This document shows positions 25,730 to 34,527 of a stretch of DNA of 64,000 nucleotides, piece after piece. The stretch covers positions 124,001 through 188,000 of the forward strand of contig LOER01000032.1 in the NCBI GenBank assembly GCA_001515945.1. The letters run 5' to 3'. Below the pieces are notes generated by a model that was given only the letters and a program-made list of their open reading frames with translations, was not told the DNA's origin and did not search any database. The stretch comes from Desulfitibacter sp. BRH_c19 (GTDB lineage: Bacteria; Bacillota; DSM-16504; Desulfitibacterales; Desulfitibacteraceae). Both the position numbers and the translations under genes were made by a program. Every line of letters starts with the position of its first letter. Position 1 is the stretch's first letter.

Positions 25730-27121
25730 TTATTTAGATTTTAAATACTCATCTATAGCTCGAGCAGAAACTTTGCCGGCTCCCATGGCTTGAATAACAG
25801 TTGCGGCACCCGTAACTATATCCCCTCCAGCAAATACTCCTTCTCTGGAAGTTAAACCGTTATCATCGGCTTCTATATTACCCCACTTGTTTAGTTTTAA
25901 ACCTGGTGTGGTGTTTAAAACTAGCGGATTTGGACCTTGTCCTATTGCAACAACTACTGCATCGATTTCCATCTTAAACTCTGAACCCTCAATAGGAACA
26001 GGTCTTCTTCGTCCTGAAGCATCAGGTTCTCCAAGCTCATATCTGAGACATGTCATTTCCTTTAGCTTACCCTGCTCGTCGCCAGAATAGGCAACTGGGC
26101 TAGTTAGAAGCTTAAGTTGTACTCCCTCATGCACAGCATGTTCGATTTCCTCTGCCCTAGCAGGCATTTCAGCCTCTGATCTACGGTAGATAATAAATGA
26201 TTCCTTTGCACCTAGTCTTAATGCTGTCCTTGCAGCATCCATTGCCACATTCCCTGCTCCTAATACAGCAACTCTTTGACCTGTCTTAATAGGAGTGTTG
26301 TATTCTGGGAACTTGTATGCCTTCATAAGGTTGGTACGTGTTAAAAATTCATTAGCTGAGTAGATGCCATTTAAGTTTTCTCCAGGGAGTTTCATGAAAT
26401 TTGGCAATCCAGCCCCTGTACCGATAAATACAGCATCGTAACCTTCTTCATCAAGCAGCTCATCTACTGTAATCATTTTGCCAACAACTGAATTAATCTC
26501 TATCTTGACTCCAAGTTGCCTAATGTAGTCTATTTCTTTTTGAACTACTTCTTTGGGAAGACGAAACTCAGGGATTCCGTACATTAAAACTCCACCTGCA
26601 ACATGTAAGGCTTCAAATATTGTTACCTCGTGTCCCATTTTTGCTAGATCTCCAGCGGCTGTCAGACCAGCAGGCCCGGCCCCAATCACGGCTACTTTAT
26701 AACCACTAGCGCTTGGGACTTCAGGTTTTCCTACACCTTGCTGAAGCTCAAAGTCTGCAGCAAATCTCTCAAGTCTTCCTATTCCTACTGGATCACCTTT
26801 TTTACCCATTATACAATACTTTTCACATTGGCTTTCCTGAGGACACACTCTACCACAAACTGCAGGCAGGTTATTCTTATCCTTTATCTTAAGTGCTGCA
26901 CTTAAATAATCTTTTTCTTTAATATGTTTAATGAATTCAGGAATTTGAACTTCAACGGGACATCCCTGCACACATTTTGGGTTTTTACATTCGATACATC
27001 TACTAGCTTCCTTAAGTGCCATTTCCTCATCATAGCCTGTTGCTACTTCGTTAAAGTTTTTAACCCTTATTGCTGCTTCCTGAGTGGGCATTGCTGTTTT
27101 TTCTTTAACTATTTTTGACAT
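25730..27121 (-). CDS. nfnB: NfnB/GltA-type NAD(P)H-dependent FAD oxidoreductase subunit
   Basis: This 463-residue protein has an N-terminal Fe-S domain (CIECKNPKCVQGCPV, CGRVCPQESQCEKYC) and an FAD-binding Rossmann motif VIGAGPAGLTAAG. An NADPH-binding motif VLGAGNVAMDAARTAL and the C-terminal FAD GGDIVTGAATVIQAMGAGK follow. It is usually annotated as homotetrameric glutamate synthase small subunit. The fused-operon partner upstream makes NfnAB, electron-bifurcating NADH-dependent ferredoxin:NADP oxidoreductase, more likely. The related sulfide dehydrogenase SudAB cannot be excluded. The ATG at 27119-27121 has GGAGG nine bases upstream and overlaps nfnA by 13 bases. Confidence 0.9.
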   Translation of the reverse strand: MSKIVKEKTAMPTQEAAIRVKNFNEVATGYDEEMALKEASRCIECKNPKCVQGCPVEVQIPEFIKHIKEKDYLSAALKIKDKNNLPAVCGRVCPQESQCEKYCIMGKKGDPVGIGRLERFAADFELQQGVGKPEVPSASGYKVAVIGAGPAGLTAAGDLAKMGHEVTIFEALHVAGGVLMYGIPEFRLPKEVVQKEIDYIRQLGVKIEINSVVGKMITVDELLDEEGYDAVFIGTGAGLPNFMKLPGENLNGIYSANEFLTRTNLMKAYKFPEYNTPIKTGQRVAVLGAGNVAMDAARTALRLGAKESFIIYRRSEAEMPARAEEIEHAVHEGVQLKLLTSPVAYSGDEQGKLKEMTCLRYELGEPDASGRRRPVPIEGSEFKMEIDAVVVAIGQGPNPLVLNTTPGLKLNKWGNIEADDNGLTSREGVFAGGDIVTGAATVIQAMGAGKVSARAIDEYLKSK

Positions 27122-27957
27122 TTGCAAGAACCTCCTTCACCACAATGAGAATTCATTGCTGCTTTTTCTTCATCTTTGAACATCGCAAGTCTTCTCATGG
27201 CAAGTTGCCAATCTACTAGGTGACCGTCAAACTCAGGTCCGTCTACACAAGCAAATTTTGTTTCATCGCCGACAGCTACTCTGCATGCGCCACACATTCC
27301 GGTTCCATCAACCATAATGGGATTCATGCTAACAATTGTAGAAATGCCATACTGACGAGTAAGCTCAGCTACAGCCTTCATCATGACAACAGGACCAATA
27401 GCCCATATTTTTTTTATATCTTTATCTTCATCAAGTATCTTCTTTAATAGGTCAGTCACAAATCCCTTTTGACCATATGACCCATCATCAGTTGTCACTA
27501 ATAGTTCGTTACTGGCATTTCTCATCTCATCTTCAAAAAAGAATAAATCCTTGTTCCTTGCGCCAATTATAGATATTACCTCATTATCAGCTTCTTTTAA
27601 GGCACGTGCAATTGGGTATATGGGGGCTATTCCTACGCCACCGCCAACACATATTACCTTGCCGAATTTTTCGATTTCAGTTGCTACTCCCAAAGGACCA
27701 ACAAAATCTACAACAGATTCTCCCTCTTCAAGCATTCCCATTTGGATAGTACTTTTACCTACTTCTTGAAAGATTATAGTAATAGTACCTCGCTCCCTAC
27801 TGTAATCAGCAATTGTTAAAGGAATTCTTTCACCCTTTTCATCTATCCTTATTATGATAAACTGACCTGCCTGAGCTTTTCTTGCTACCCTAGGAGCAGA
27901 AATCTCCATTAGTTTGATTGTAGGTGCAAGAACTCTTTTCTTTACTATTTCATACAT
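27109..27957 (-). CDS. nfnA: NfnA/SudB-type ferredoxin-NADP reductase subunit
   Basis: This 282-residue flavoprotein has an FAD domain (RIDEKGERIPLTIAD), an NAD-binding segment (VGGGVGIAPIYPIARAL) and a C-terminal [2Fe-2S]-type site in MVDGTGMCGACRV with a later Cys in FACVDGPEFDG. The extreme C-terminus SHCGEGGSCKCQK holds three more cysteines. The family includes dihydroorotate dehydrogenase electron-transfer subunit (PyrK)-like and NfnA proteins. Pairing with the adjacent nfnB supports NfnA. In anaerobes NfnAB balances NADH, NADPH and reduced ferredoxin in the cytoplasm. Confidence 0.9.
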   Translation of the reverse strand: MYEIVKKRVLAPTIKLMEISAPRVARKAQAGQFIIIRIDEKGERIPLTIADYSRERGTITIIFQEVGKSTIQMGMLEEGESVVDFVGPLGVATEIEKFGKVICVGGGVGIAPIYPIARALKEADNEVISIIGARNKDLFFFEDEMRNASNELLVTTDDGSYGQKGFVTDLLKKILDEDKDIKKIWAIGPVVMMKAVAELTRQYGISTIVSMNPIMVDGTGMCGACRVAVGDETKFACVDGPEFDGHLVDWQLAMRRLAMFKDEEKAAMNSHCGEGGSCKCQK

Positions 27958-28025
27958 TATGATTACCCCCTTATACAGTTTAAGAATACAAGCTGTTTTA
28001 TGTTACAATTTTACCAGTACTTTAT

Positions 28026-28970
28026 CTACTTTGCAAACTGATCTTTTCCTATCAGAGCGGTTCCTACTGCATTATCACTACTAAATTCAGGAGCAGCAAA
28101 AAACAGTTTTGCGCCCACAGCATTGTGTTCTAAGCGTTTTTTAAGTCTACTTCTAATATGCCAATTGGCGCATACACCACCTACAAGCAAAATACTGTTT
28201 ATCTTTTCCTTACTTATGGCATCAAGCAATAGTTTTTCTATTGTCTTGGCTATACAATTTTCAACAGCTCTGGCAATATTTGCTGGTCTTTCTTGGTCTG
28301 ACATATACCTTTGGGCGGCGGTTTCTGGGCCTGAAAAACTAAAGGAATACCCTTTGACCCATGATGGAATTTCCAAAGCCTTATCACTTTCAAGTGCTAA
28401 TTTTTCCAGGTGTGATCCGGCTGGAAAGGGCAGATCAAGTGCAACTCCTACCCTATCTATAAACTGACCAGCATGTAGATCAATGGTACCTCCTAATAAA
28501 TCTATCTTAAAGTCTTTGTCCTTTTCCCAGAAAACCTTTAAAAGCTCTGTAGTACCCCCTGATACATGAAGGGCTAAAAATTCTTTATCTGGAATCTTTC
28601 CAGACCAAATACCAGCCCTTAGATGGTTTTCCTGATGGCTGGTTTCTAAAAATGGAACTCCAAGTAATGTGGCAGTTATCCTTCCGATATTCTCTGAAAC
28701 TGTAAATACTGGCATATAGGAATCAATTTGAGGCCTAGGCCTGGTGCTGGCACATATAGCCTGTATTTGCGAATAACAAAAAGACTGACCCGTATCCTCC
28801 AATACTTGGGGCAGCCGTTTTAAATGGTTAAATAATGCCTCTGACTGGGGTAGTCCTCTTTCTCCTCCTGGCACAGACAGTAGCTGCCGATTATTCCATA
28901 TTAAAGATTCGAACTTGTCCACTACTGCTACTGAAGTAGTGTAACAGCTTGTATCTATACCTAAAAACAA
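28026..28970 (-). CDS. TsaD/Kae1-like ASKHA-fold paralogue
   Basis: This protein of about 314 residues is related to TsaD (Gcp/Kae1): it starts with FLGIDTSCYTTSVAVV and contains HVSGGTTELL and LLVGGVCANWHIRSRL. The usual TsaD metal-binding HxEGH-type motif appears altered here: the matching segment reads TSHQENHLRAGIW. It is therefore a paralogue rather than the tRNA t6A enzyme itself. Clostridia often carry this gene beside nusB or xseA. The TTG start at 28968-28970 is four bases after the nusB stop with AAGGTG upstream. Its function is unknown. Confidence 0.8.
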   Translation of the reverse strand: MFLGIDTSCYTTSVAVVDKFESLIWNNRQLLSVPGGERGLPQSEALFNHLKRLPQVLEDTGQSFCYSQIQAICASTRPRPQIDSYMPVFTVSENIGRITATLLGVPFLETSHQENHLRAGIWSGKIPDKEFLALHVSGGTTELLKVFWEKDKDFKIDLLGGTIDLHAGQFIDRVGVALDLPFPAGSHLEKLALESDKALEIPSWVKGYSFSFSGPETAAQRYMSDQERPANIARAVENCIAKTIEKLLLDAISKEKINSILLVGGVCANWHIRSRLKKRLEHNAVGAKLFFAAPEFSSDNAVGTALIGKDQFAK

Positions 28971-28974
28971 TATT

Positions 28975-29379
28975 TCACCTTCTATTATCTGTAGCAATTT
29001 TGTCTAGAATTCCATTGACAAATGGAGCTGCTTTTTCTGTGCTGAAAACTTTTACAAGATTAATTGCTTCATTGATAGCAACAGCATCAGGTACATCATC
29101 TACATATAAAAGTTCATAAACTGCAATTCTTAAGGTTGTCTTTTCAACATTTCCTATGCGTTCAAGTTGCCATTTTACTGCGCTTTCTTTTATTTTTTTA
29201 TCTATTTCAGCCAATTTTTCTAGGGTCCCTATGACTAATCCACGGGCAAAAACTTTGCCCTGCTCATCAAGCTCAGATGGGTCTATGACATTTGCTATTG
29301 CTTCTTGTGCTTCTATTTTTGATAACTCTATTTCAAAAAGTGTTTGCATTGCTTTTTCCCTGGCAACCTTTCTGCTCAA
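28975..29379 (-). CDS. nusB: Transcription antitermination factor NusB
   Basis: This 134-residue all-helical protein has the NusB signatures SRKVAREKAMQTLFEIELS, VEKTTLRIAVYELLYVDDVP and AINEAINLVKVFSTEKAAPFVNGILD. NusB binds boxA RNA with NusE in rRNA antitermination. The TTG start has AGGAGG eight bases upstream. It follows the Asp23 envelope cluster and precedes the TsaD-like gene by four bases. Confidence 0.97.
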   Translation of the reverse strand: MSRKVAREKAMQTLFEIELSKIEAQEAIANVIDPSELDEQGKVFARGLVIGTLEKLAEIDKKIKESAVKWQLERIGNVEKTTLRIAVYELLYVDDVPDAVAINEAINLVKVFSTEKAAPFVNGILDKIATDNRR

Positions 29380-29406
29380 AACAGCATCCTCCTATCTGAT
29401 AACTAC

Positions 29407-29628
29407 TTATGAATTACCCCAAAATTTTCTTAGTAATTCTTTAAAATCTTCGTTTTTATCCATTCTGCGACCTACAAAATATCCAACGTAAATACAGACA
29501 CCAAGAAAAAGCGCCTTCCAAAAACCAAAAAATATAGTACACAGACCAAATACAAGACCAATTGTAGCTCCAATTAGTTTGCCCCTATGTAATGTAACAG
29601 CATCCGTTAAAATTTTGCTCCAGTCCAT
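29407..29628 (-). CDS. DUF2273 small membrane protein
   Basis: This 73-residue protein has two hydrophobic helices (GKLIGATIGLVFGLCTIFFG and ALFLGVCIYVGYFVG) and a basic/acidic tail DKNEDFKELLRKFW. This layout fits the DUF2273 family that sits beside Asp23 and AmaP genes in Firmicutes. The ATG at 29626-29628 has AGAGG eight bases upstream. It probably works with AmaP in membrane anchoring of Asp23 proteins, which is inferred from gene neighbourhood. Confidence 0.85.
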   Translation of the reverse strand: MDWSKILTDAVTLHRGKLIGATIGLVFGLCTIFFGFWKALFLGVCIYVGYFVGRRMDKNEDFKELLRKFWGNS

Positions 29629-29640
29629 AACCAACACCTC

Positions 29641-30180
29641 TTAATCTACCCTACTTCTAACTGGCTGGGCTATTTTATCTACTACTATCTCTATATCTAA
29701 AACCTTCATGCCACCATATTCCCTAAGGTATTCTGATACTTTTTCCTGAATTTCCTTGGTTACCTTTGGAACATTCGTATCTGGAATAATTGTTATTTTT
29801 AGCAATAACGCCATACCTTCAGGAAGTAATTTGATACGGGGCTTGACTTCCTTTACCTCTTTAATTGTTACAACAGCTCGAGAAATATAGTTTTCGATTG
29901 CTTCCATTGTGATATGTATTTGCCCATGATCTGTTGTTTCTATATGAGTGTAACTAGTTTCAGACTTTTTCTTGAAACCTAATTGTAGTGAATAAATTGC
30001 CCATATAGCTACCAATAATGAAATTGCAGCAATTGCCAATCTTGCATCTCTGAGTTCAAGCTGTTCCAATAATAAGCTTATGGGCACTATCCAGCCTAAT
30101 GCAGCTAAAAAAACAATTACTGAAAGGGTTAGTCCCAACAAAGAAAAGAAAATGTTTGATATTTTATTCCCAAAGTTCAT
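29641..30180 (-). CDS. amaP: Alkaline shock response membrane anchor protein AmaP
   Basis: This 179-residue protein has two N-terminal membrane helices (about 9-32 and 45-65), then a soluble Asp23-related domain (ITMEAIENYISRAVVTIKEV, LLKITIIPDTNVPKVTKEIQEKV). In Staphylococcus AmaP anchors Asp23 beneath the membrane. It follows two Asp23 genes by 14 bases and precedes DUF2273 in the usual order. Shine-Dalgarno GAGGTG lies four bases before ATG. Confidence 0.9.
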   Translation of the reverse strand: MNFGNKISNIFFSLLGLTLSVIVFLAALGWIVPISLLLEQLELRDARLAIAAISLLVAIWAIYSLQLGFKKKSETSYTHIETTDHGQIHITMEAIENYISRAVVTIKEVKEVKPRIKLLPEGMALLLKITIIPDTNVPKVTKEIQEKVSEYLREYGGMKVLDIEIVVDKIAQPVRSRVD

Positions 30181-30194
30181 GTTGCACCTCGTTT

Positions 30195-30593
30195 CTACTT
30201 TACTCTATGAAGATCTTCAGCAACAGTTTCATCTTTAAAAGATACACCCTGAACATTGATATTAACTTCAACAACCTTAAGACCAGTCATGCTTTCAATA
30301 GCTTTTGATACCTTTTCTTGTATCATTGAAGTTACTTCAGGAATCTTTGATCCATATTCTATAATAATATTTAGATCCACCGCTGCTTCTTTTTCCCCAA
30401 CTTCAACTTTTACACCCTTGGTAAGATTTTTTCTTCTAAGAACCTCAGCTATACCATCAACAATTCCACCACTCATAGCTTTAACACCAGGAACCTCAGT
30501 AGCTGCCAATGCGGCTATAATAGCCACCACCTCATCAGCCATCTTTATTTGTCCAAGTTGTAATTCAGTTTTTTCTACTTTCTCTGTATTCAT
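30195..30593 (-). CDS. Asp23/Gls24 family envelope stress protein (copy 2)
   Basis: This 132-residue protein shows the Asp23 domain: GQIKMADEVVAIIAALAATEVPGVKAMSGG, KGVKVEVGEKEAAVDLNIIIEYG and a final GLKVVEVNINVQGVSF. It is closely similar to the neighbouring copy, so the pair arose by tandem duplication. Asp23 proteins form filaments under the membrane and respond to envelope stress. It lies between the first copy and amaP in one operon. Confidence 0.93.
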   Translation of the reverse strand: MNTEKVEKTELQLGQIKMADEVVAIIAALAATEVPGVKAMSGGIVDGIAEVLRRKNLTKGVKVEVGEKEAAVDLNIIIEYGSKIPEVTSMIQEKVSKAIESMTGLKVVEVNINVQGVSFKDETVAEDLHRVK

Positions 30594-30620
30594 TCTAATC
30601 CTCCCCTTAACGATTAATCT

Positions 30621-31004
30621 CTATTTAACTCTTGGTTCGCCCTCAGTACCTTCATCAACTTTAAATGATACTCCTTGAACATGAATATTTACTTCAATGA
30701 CCTTCAAACCTGTATAGGTTTCTATTGCTTTTTCAACGTTTTCTTGAATCTTTACAGCTACATCAGGTATTCTAGCACCAAAGTCAACAATAATAAATAA
30801 ATCTACTGCAGCTTCTTTTTCACCAACTTCAACCTTTACACCTTTAGAAAGGTTCTTTCTGCCAAGTTTTTCGGCTATTCCACCAACAACTCCACCACTC
30901 ATTGCGGCAACCCCAGATATTTCTGTAGCTGCCAAACCAGCAATAGTAGCTACTACCTCATCAGCTATTTTAACCTTACCGATTCTATACTCAGTATTTT
31001 CCAT
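30621..31004 (-). CDS. Asp23/Gls24 family envelope stress protein (copy 1)
   Basis: This 127-residue Asp23-domain protein begins ENTEYRIGKVKIADEVVATIAGLA and ends with VQGVSFKVDEGTEGE. It is the first gene of the Asp23-Asp23-AmaP-DUF2273 unit and has a good promoter (31035-31062) and GAGGAGG Shine-Dalgarno. The similarity to copy 2 is strongest in the KGVKVEVGEKEAAVDL stretch. The two may form mixed assemblies, which is an inference. Confidence 0.93.
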   Translation of the reverse strand: MENTEYRIGKVKIADEVVATIAGLAATEISGVAAMSGGVVGGIAEKLGRKNLSKGVKVEVGEKEAAVDLFIIVDFGARIPDVAVKIQENVEKAIETYTGLKVIEVNIHVQGVSFKVDEGTEGEPRVK

Positions 31005-31034
31005 TACTTATACCTCCTCGAATACATTTTCTAT

Positions 31035-31062
31035 ATTATACCATATTGATTGAAAGAGTAAA
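31035..31062 (-). promoter_or_regulatory. Sigma-A promoter with extended -10 for the Asp23 operon
   Basis: On the minus strand TTTACT (31057-31062), a 16-base spacer and TATAAT (31035-31040) are preceded by TGG, giving an extended -10 (TGNTATAAT). It is 31 bases upstream of the first Asp23 start and separates this operon from spoIIIAH. Confidence 0.7.
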
Positions 31063-31083
31063 CCTAATAGAGTAGCAGTTAGT

Positions 31084-31641
31084 TTACTTATTCGATAATT
31101 CTTCATTGGGAATAATATAAATGTTCTCTATGTTTTGACTGGTTATTGTAATTACTAAATCTGTGATTTGTGCTATTTCGTCTCTATCAAATTCTTTTTG
31201 ATTGACAACTACTGAAACTGATTGTGGTTGTATAAAGATTACTGCATCCTTAAAGCCTTTTGCCTTTATAAGGTTTTCAAGCTGTAGCTCTTGATCTAGA
31301 TAATTAGATATTTGCAATATCTTTTGCTGTGCTTCCTGTCTTGTTTCAGCTACAGAATTTGGATCTTCAACTATATTTTGTAAGAGGTCTAATTGCCTTT
31401 CCCTAGTTCTATCTCTATCCAAACGATATTCAATAAAAAACTCAGTTCCCTCAGGGAGCTTGCTAAGATTCGTATAGTCTTCATTTATCCAAGCAAATTG
31501 TTCTTCATTGGTTTCGGTAGCTGTATCAATAATTGCAAGATTATCTTGGGGTTTTAACTCTAAATAGCCTATGTATAGCATTGCTGAAAATAATGCAACT
31601 AACACCAACCCTAAAGTGTACCTATTAGTTATTATAGTCAT
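31084..31641 (-). CDS. spoIIIAH: Stage III sporulation protein SpoIIIAH
   Basis: This protein of about 185 residues has an N-terminal membrane helix (TLGLVLVALFSAMLYIGYL) and a soluble YscJ/FliF-like ring domain (about 95-180; FIEYRLDRDRTRERQLDLL, KGFKDAVIFIQPQSVSVVV). In the mother cell membrane it binds forespore SpoIIQ to form the feeding-tube channel. The ATG at 31639-31641 follows AAGGTG by six bases, 5 bases after the spoIIIAG stop. It is the last gene of the operon. Confidence 0.95.
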   Translation of the reverse strand: MTIITNRYTLGLVLVALFSAMLYIGYLELKPQDNLAIIDTATETNEEQFAWINEDYTNLSKLPEGTEFFIEYRLDRDRTRERQLDLLQNIVEDPNSVAETRQEAQQKILQISNYLDQELQLENLIKAKGFKDAVIFIQPQSVSVVVNQKEFDRDEIAQITDLVITITSQNIENIYIIPNEELSNK

Positions 31642-31646
31642 TTTAT

Positions 31647-32258
31647 TCACCTTCCTACTCCCGATACGACATTAACTTGATCTAGATTAATACCAAGTAG
31701 GGTTTGAACTGCCCTAGTTAATTCTGCTTTTACCATTGGACTGCTGGCACCTTCTGCAACAACAAGAACTCCTAATATTTCTGGTTTAATTTCCTTTACT
31801 ACAACAGGATTTTCCCCAGTATTACTTGCAGATCTTATTAATACAAGGTTCCCTGTTTCGGTAGTATCTAAAGTGACTCTATTACCCCCAGATTGATCAG
31901 TTTCGGTTATAGATTTCTCTGATGTACTTACATTGACTGCATATTCATATTCTGGACTTTCTTTATAAGCTACAGAAACTGATATCTTGCCCACTCCGTT
32001 CATTTGAGATAAGATCTCCACAAGTCTTTTTTCAAGTGCTGCTTCAGCTTGGGTAATTGCAGATGTATAAGAAACAGGTGCTATTTCATTAATCTGTTCG
32101 TCAACACGCATAGTATCATTACTTGTAGGTATCCCTTTGTAACCAGCTAGCATTATACCAAATCCAAGTATTAATATTGCAATTAATATAACTTTTTTTT
32201 GCTTTGCAGGCAGTTTAATTTCAGGAAGTTTTGGACCCTTGGCTTTTTTACTTTCCAT
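31647..32258 (-). CDS. spoIIIAG: Stage III sporulation protein SpoIIIAG
   Basis: This 203-residue protein has one membrane helix (KVILIAILILGFGIML) and a ring-building domain with LVEILSQMNGVGKISVSV and a C-terminal KPEILGVLVVAEGASSPMVKAEL segment that is diagnostic. SpoIIIAG assembles a large ring in the outer forespore membrane. It follows spoIIIAF by 18 bases. Confidence 0.95.
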   Translation of the reverse strand: MESKKAKGPKLPEIKLPAKQKKVILIAILILGFGIMLAGYKGIPTSNDTMRVDEQINEIAPVSYTSAITQAEAALEKRLVEILSQMNGVGKISVSVAYKESPEYEYAVNVSTSEKSITETDQSGGNRVTLDTTETGNLVLIRSASNTGENPVVVKEIKPEILGVLVVAEGASSPMVKAELTRAVQTLLGINLDQVNVVSGVGR

Positions 32259-32276
32259 TTTAATAATACCCTCCCA

Positions 32277-32921
32277 TTAATTCCACTTAATTTGAATTTG
32301 GTTTCTTTCTAAACCGTAAAAACTTGTTAATGTATCTCTTATTTGGTTATCAATTTTATCAAGGTCATGTGTTTCACTTTCAGTAGCTTGGTTTGCTTCA
32401 TTTTCTAATGTACTGTTGCTTAAATCTATATTTATAGGGTCTATGTTTGGCATGAGATCTTCCTCTGTAGTAGAATCATGATCAGCTAGTGTAGCCCAAA
32501 TTGTTACACCTTTTAAAGCGCCAAACCTTACATCTTCATTACTATGCATCGTCACCGCAGCAGTCACCTTATCTACTTCTGGAATAAGCCTAACAAGTGC
32601 AATAATTTGACCTTCAATTCTACTTATATACTCCTGGGAGGCTTTTTCCATATTTAAGTTTCCAATTTCTTCACCCTTTTTTAAGATAGATTCCAACTGG
32701 CGATTATCCCCAGCAAAATTCCATGTCGCAACTTCAAAGGAGTCATCTTTCTCTAGTAAGCTCATTATGGGAGATAGTATGGTTACTATTATAAATAAAC
32801 CCATTATCAATCTTAGATATTTTGCCATATGATTATCTGGTAAAAGCATTTCTACAAAGACTGCCAGTATTACAATCATTGCAATATTGCTGACTAATCC
32901 GCCAAGTGCATCTAACACCAT
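32277..32921 (-). CDS. spoIIIAF: Stage III sporulation protein SpoIIIAF
   Basis: This protein of about 214 residues has two N-terminal membrane helices (SNIAMIVILAVFVEMLL and LRLIMGLFIIVTILSP) and a soluble ring-building domain ending FYGLERNQIQIKWN. These match SpoIIIAF. The ATG at 32919-32921 has GAGGT upstream; a TTG one codon earlier is in frame. It begins 7 bases after spoIIIAE. Confidence 0.94.
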   Translation of the reverse strand: MVLDALGGLVSNIAMIVILAVFVEMLLPDNHMAKYLRLIMGLFIIVTILSPIMSLLEKDDSFEVATWNFAGDNRQLESILKKGEEIGNLNMEKASQEYISRIEGQIIALVRLIPEVDKVTAAVTMHSNEDVRFGALKGVTIWATLADHDSTTEEDLMPNIDPINIDLSNSTLENEANQATESETHDLDKIDNQIRDTLTSFYGLERNQIQIKWN

Positions 32922-32928
32922 CAAACAC

Positions 32929-34113
32929 CTACCTCATCATAACCGTCACGTTACCTAGTCCTATAATGATACTCACAGCAATAAAGAACATCAGTCCAAC
33001 AGCAGCTACAGCAGCAAAGACCAGGTTGATACATTTTGACATTGTTTGCAAAGCTTCACCGATTTGACTTTCACCAAAAGGTTGTACCAAAGCGCCTGCA
33101 AGCCTGTAAATGGCGCCTATTACTAGTATTTTTAACATGGGAAATATCCAAATAGCTAGTAGTACCAAAACTCCAACCATACCAATTGCATTTTTTAATA
33201 GGATTGAGGTACCTACAACTGCTTCTAAGGCATCCGTCATCATATGCCCTACAACTGGTATAAAAGAACCTGTTAAAAACTTAGCAGTTCTTAAGGTTAA
33301 TGTATCCGCCACTACACCAGTAACCCCTTGAAATCCCAAGGCACCTACAAAGATCGTCATACAAAGCAACAATATCCCTAATGTTACATCCTTTATTAAT
33401 CCTGCTAGCTGGCTGACTTTAAATTTTTCTGATATGTGGCTGACAATGCTTAATACAGCGTAAAAGTGAATCATGGGAAACACTATTGTACTTATAATTG
33501 TAGTTATTACTGCCAAGGACACCATCATAAATGGATGAATAAAGGCTGCACTTGTAAATCCTCCCATGGCTGCTAATAGGGTTAGCAGTATGGGTATCAA
33601 GGCTTGTACGAAGGTTACCATCTGTTCAACTGCTGTTCTGCCTGTATCAATAACTAGGATAAAGGAACTTACAGCAACTGTTATTAAAACCAGATATGTA
33701 ATTCCATAGGATAGTTTACCTACTGTACTGCCAGCAAAGGCTGACTGTAGATTCTGCAATACAACACAGATCATTGCTAGTACAATCAGTTTTCCTAGTA
33801 GAGCTGAATGGGCGATAAATTCTCTAAATATATACCTTAATACCCCATTAAAGATTTCGCCAATTTGTAGGCTTATACTTCCATCTCTAATACCCTGAAT
33901 AGTGTTCTTGATAGATATTTCCGGTATATATTGGCCAACCTCCTGGTCTATCTGGTGAATAAACTCTTCAATATCTGTAAGGTTTAAGTCTTCTAGCTGT
34001 TCAGTTATTTGTTCTTCTATATCATAAGTGTAGGCCTCTTCTGTATCAGCGATTACTGGGTTGGGTAATGTATAAAGCAGCAAAACAAGTGCTATAAATA
34101 AAATTTTTCTCAT
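32929..34113 (-). CDS. spoIIIAE: Stage III sporulation protein SpoIIIAE
   Basis: This 394-residue polytopic protein has a signal peptide and about eight membrane helices. Family segments include LIVLAMICVVLQNLQSAF, GFTSAAFIHPFMMVS and the later VPVVGHMMTDALEAV-like region (FIPVVGHMMTDALEAV). SpoIIIAE is the large membrane component of the mother-cell channel complex. It is placed between AD and AF with short gaps. Nothing is missing. Confidence 0.95.
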   Translation of the reverse strand: MRKILFIALVLLLYTLPNPVIADTEEAYTYDIEEQITEQLEDLNLTDIEEFIHQIDQEVGQYIPEISIKNTIQGIRDGSISLQIGEIFNGVLRYIFREFIAHSALLGKLIVLAMICVVLQNLQSAFAGSTVGKLSYGITYLVLITVAVSSFILVIDTGRTAVEQMVTFVQALIPILLTLLAAMGGFTSAAFIHPFMMVSLAVITTIISTIVFPMIHFYAVLSIVSHISEKFKVSQLAGLIKDVTLGILLLCMTIFVGALGFQGVTGVVADTLTLRTAKFLTGSFIPVVGHMMTDALEAVVGTSILLKNAIGMVGVLVLLAIWIFPMLKILVIGAIYRLAGALVQPFGESQIGEALQTMSKCINLVFAAVAAVGLMFFIAVSIIIGLGNVTVMMR

Positions 34114-34122
34114 ATTAACACC

Positions 34123-34521
34123 TCATGGCAACAAACGAATTATTGATTCTAAAATGGCAGCAAATATAGGTATTGCAAGGATCATTACCAAAATTTTAGC
34201 AGCAAATTCGATTTTACTAGCTATAGCTGACTCACCAGCATCCTTGCACATTTGAGATCCAAATTCTGCTATATATGCTATTCCAATTATTTTTAAGATT
34301 GTAGCCAAATAAAATTGATTTACATTTGCCCTATCCGCTAATTGCTGGAGGATGTCGATGATTGCACCAATTTTAGTGAGCATCATCAGAAAGATTGTGG
34401 CACCAACAAGTATACTAAGAATTACCGCAATAGTTGGAGAGTTAGCCTGCTTAACTAGAATTATGATGATAGCAGTAACTAAACCTAAACCTACAATTTG
34501 CAAAATCTCCATTTTAGCCAC
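34123..34521 (-). CDS. spoIIIAD: Stage III sporulation protein SpoIIIAD
   Basis: This 132-residue membrane protein has four predicted helices. The stretch VNQFYLATILKIIGIAYIAEFGSQMCKDAGE is the family hallmark, quoted here in part: YLATILKIIGIAYIAEF. It is homologous to SpoIIIAC but longer. The SpoIIIAC/AD pair resembles export-apparatus membrane proteins. The gap to spoIIIAE is 9 bases. Confidence 0.95.
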   Translation of the reverse strand: MAKMEILQIVGLGLVTAIIIILVKQANSPTIAVILSILVGATIFLMMLTKIGAIIDILQQLADRANVNQFYLATILKIIGIAYIAEFGSQMCKDAGESAIASKIEFAAKILVMILAIPIFAAILESIIRLLP

Positions 34522-34527
34522 CGCCCT

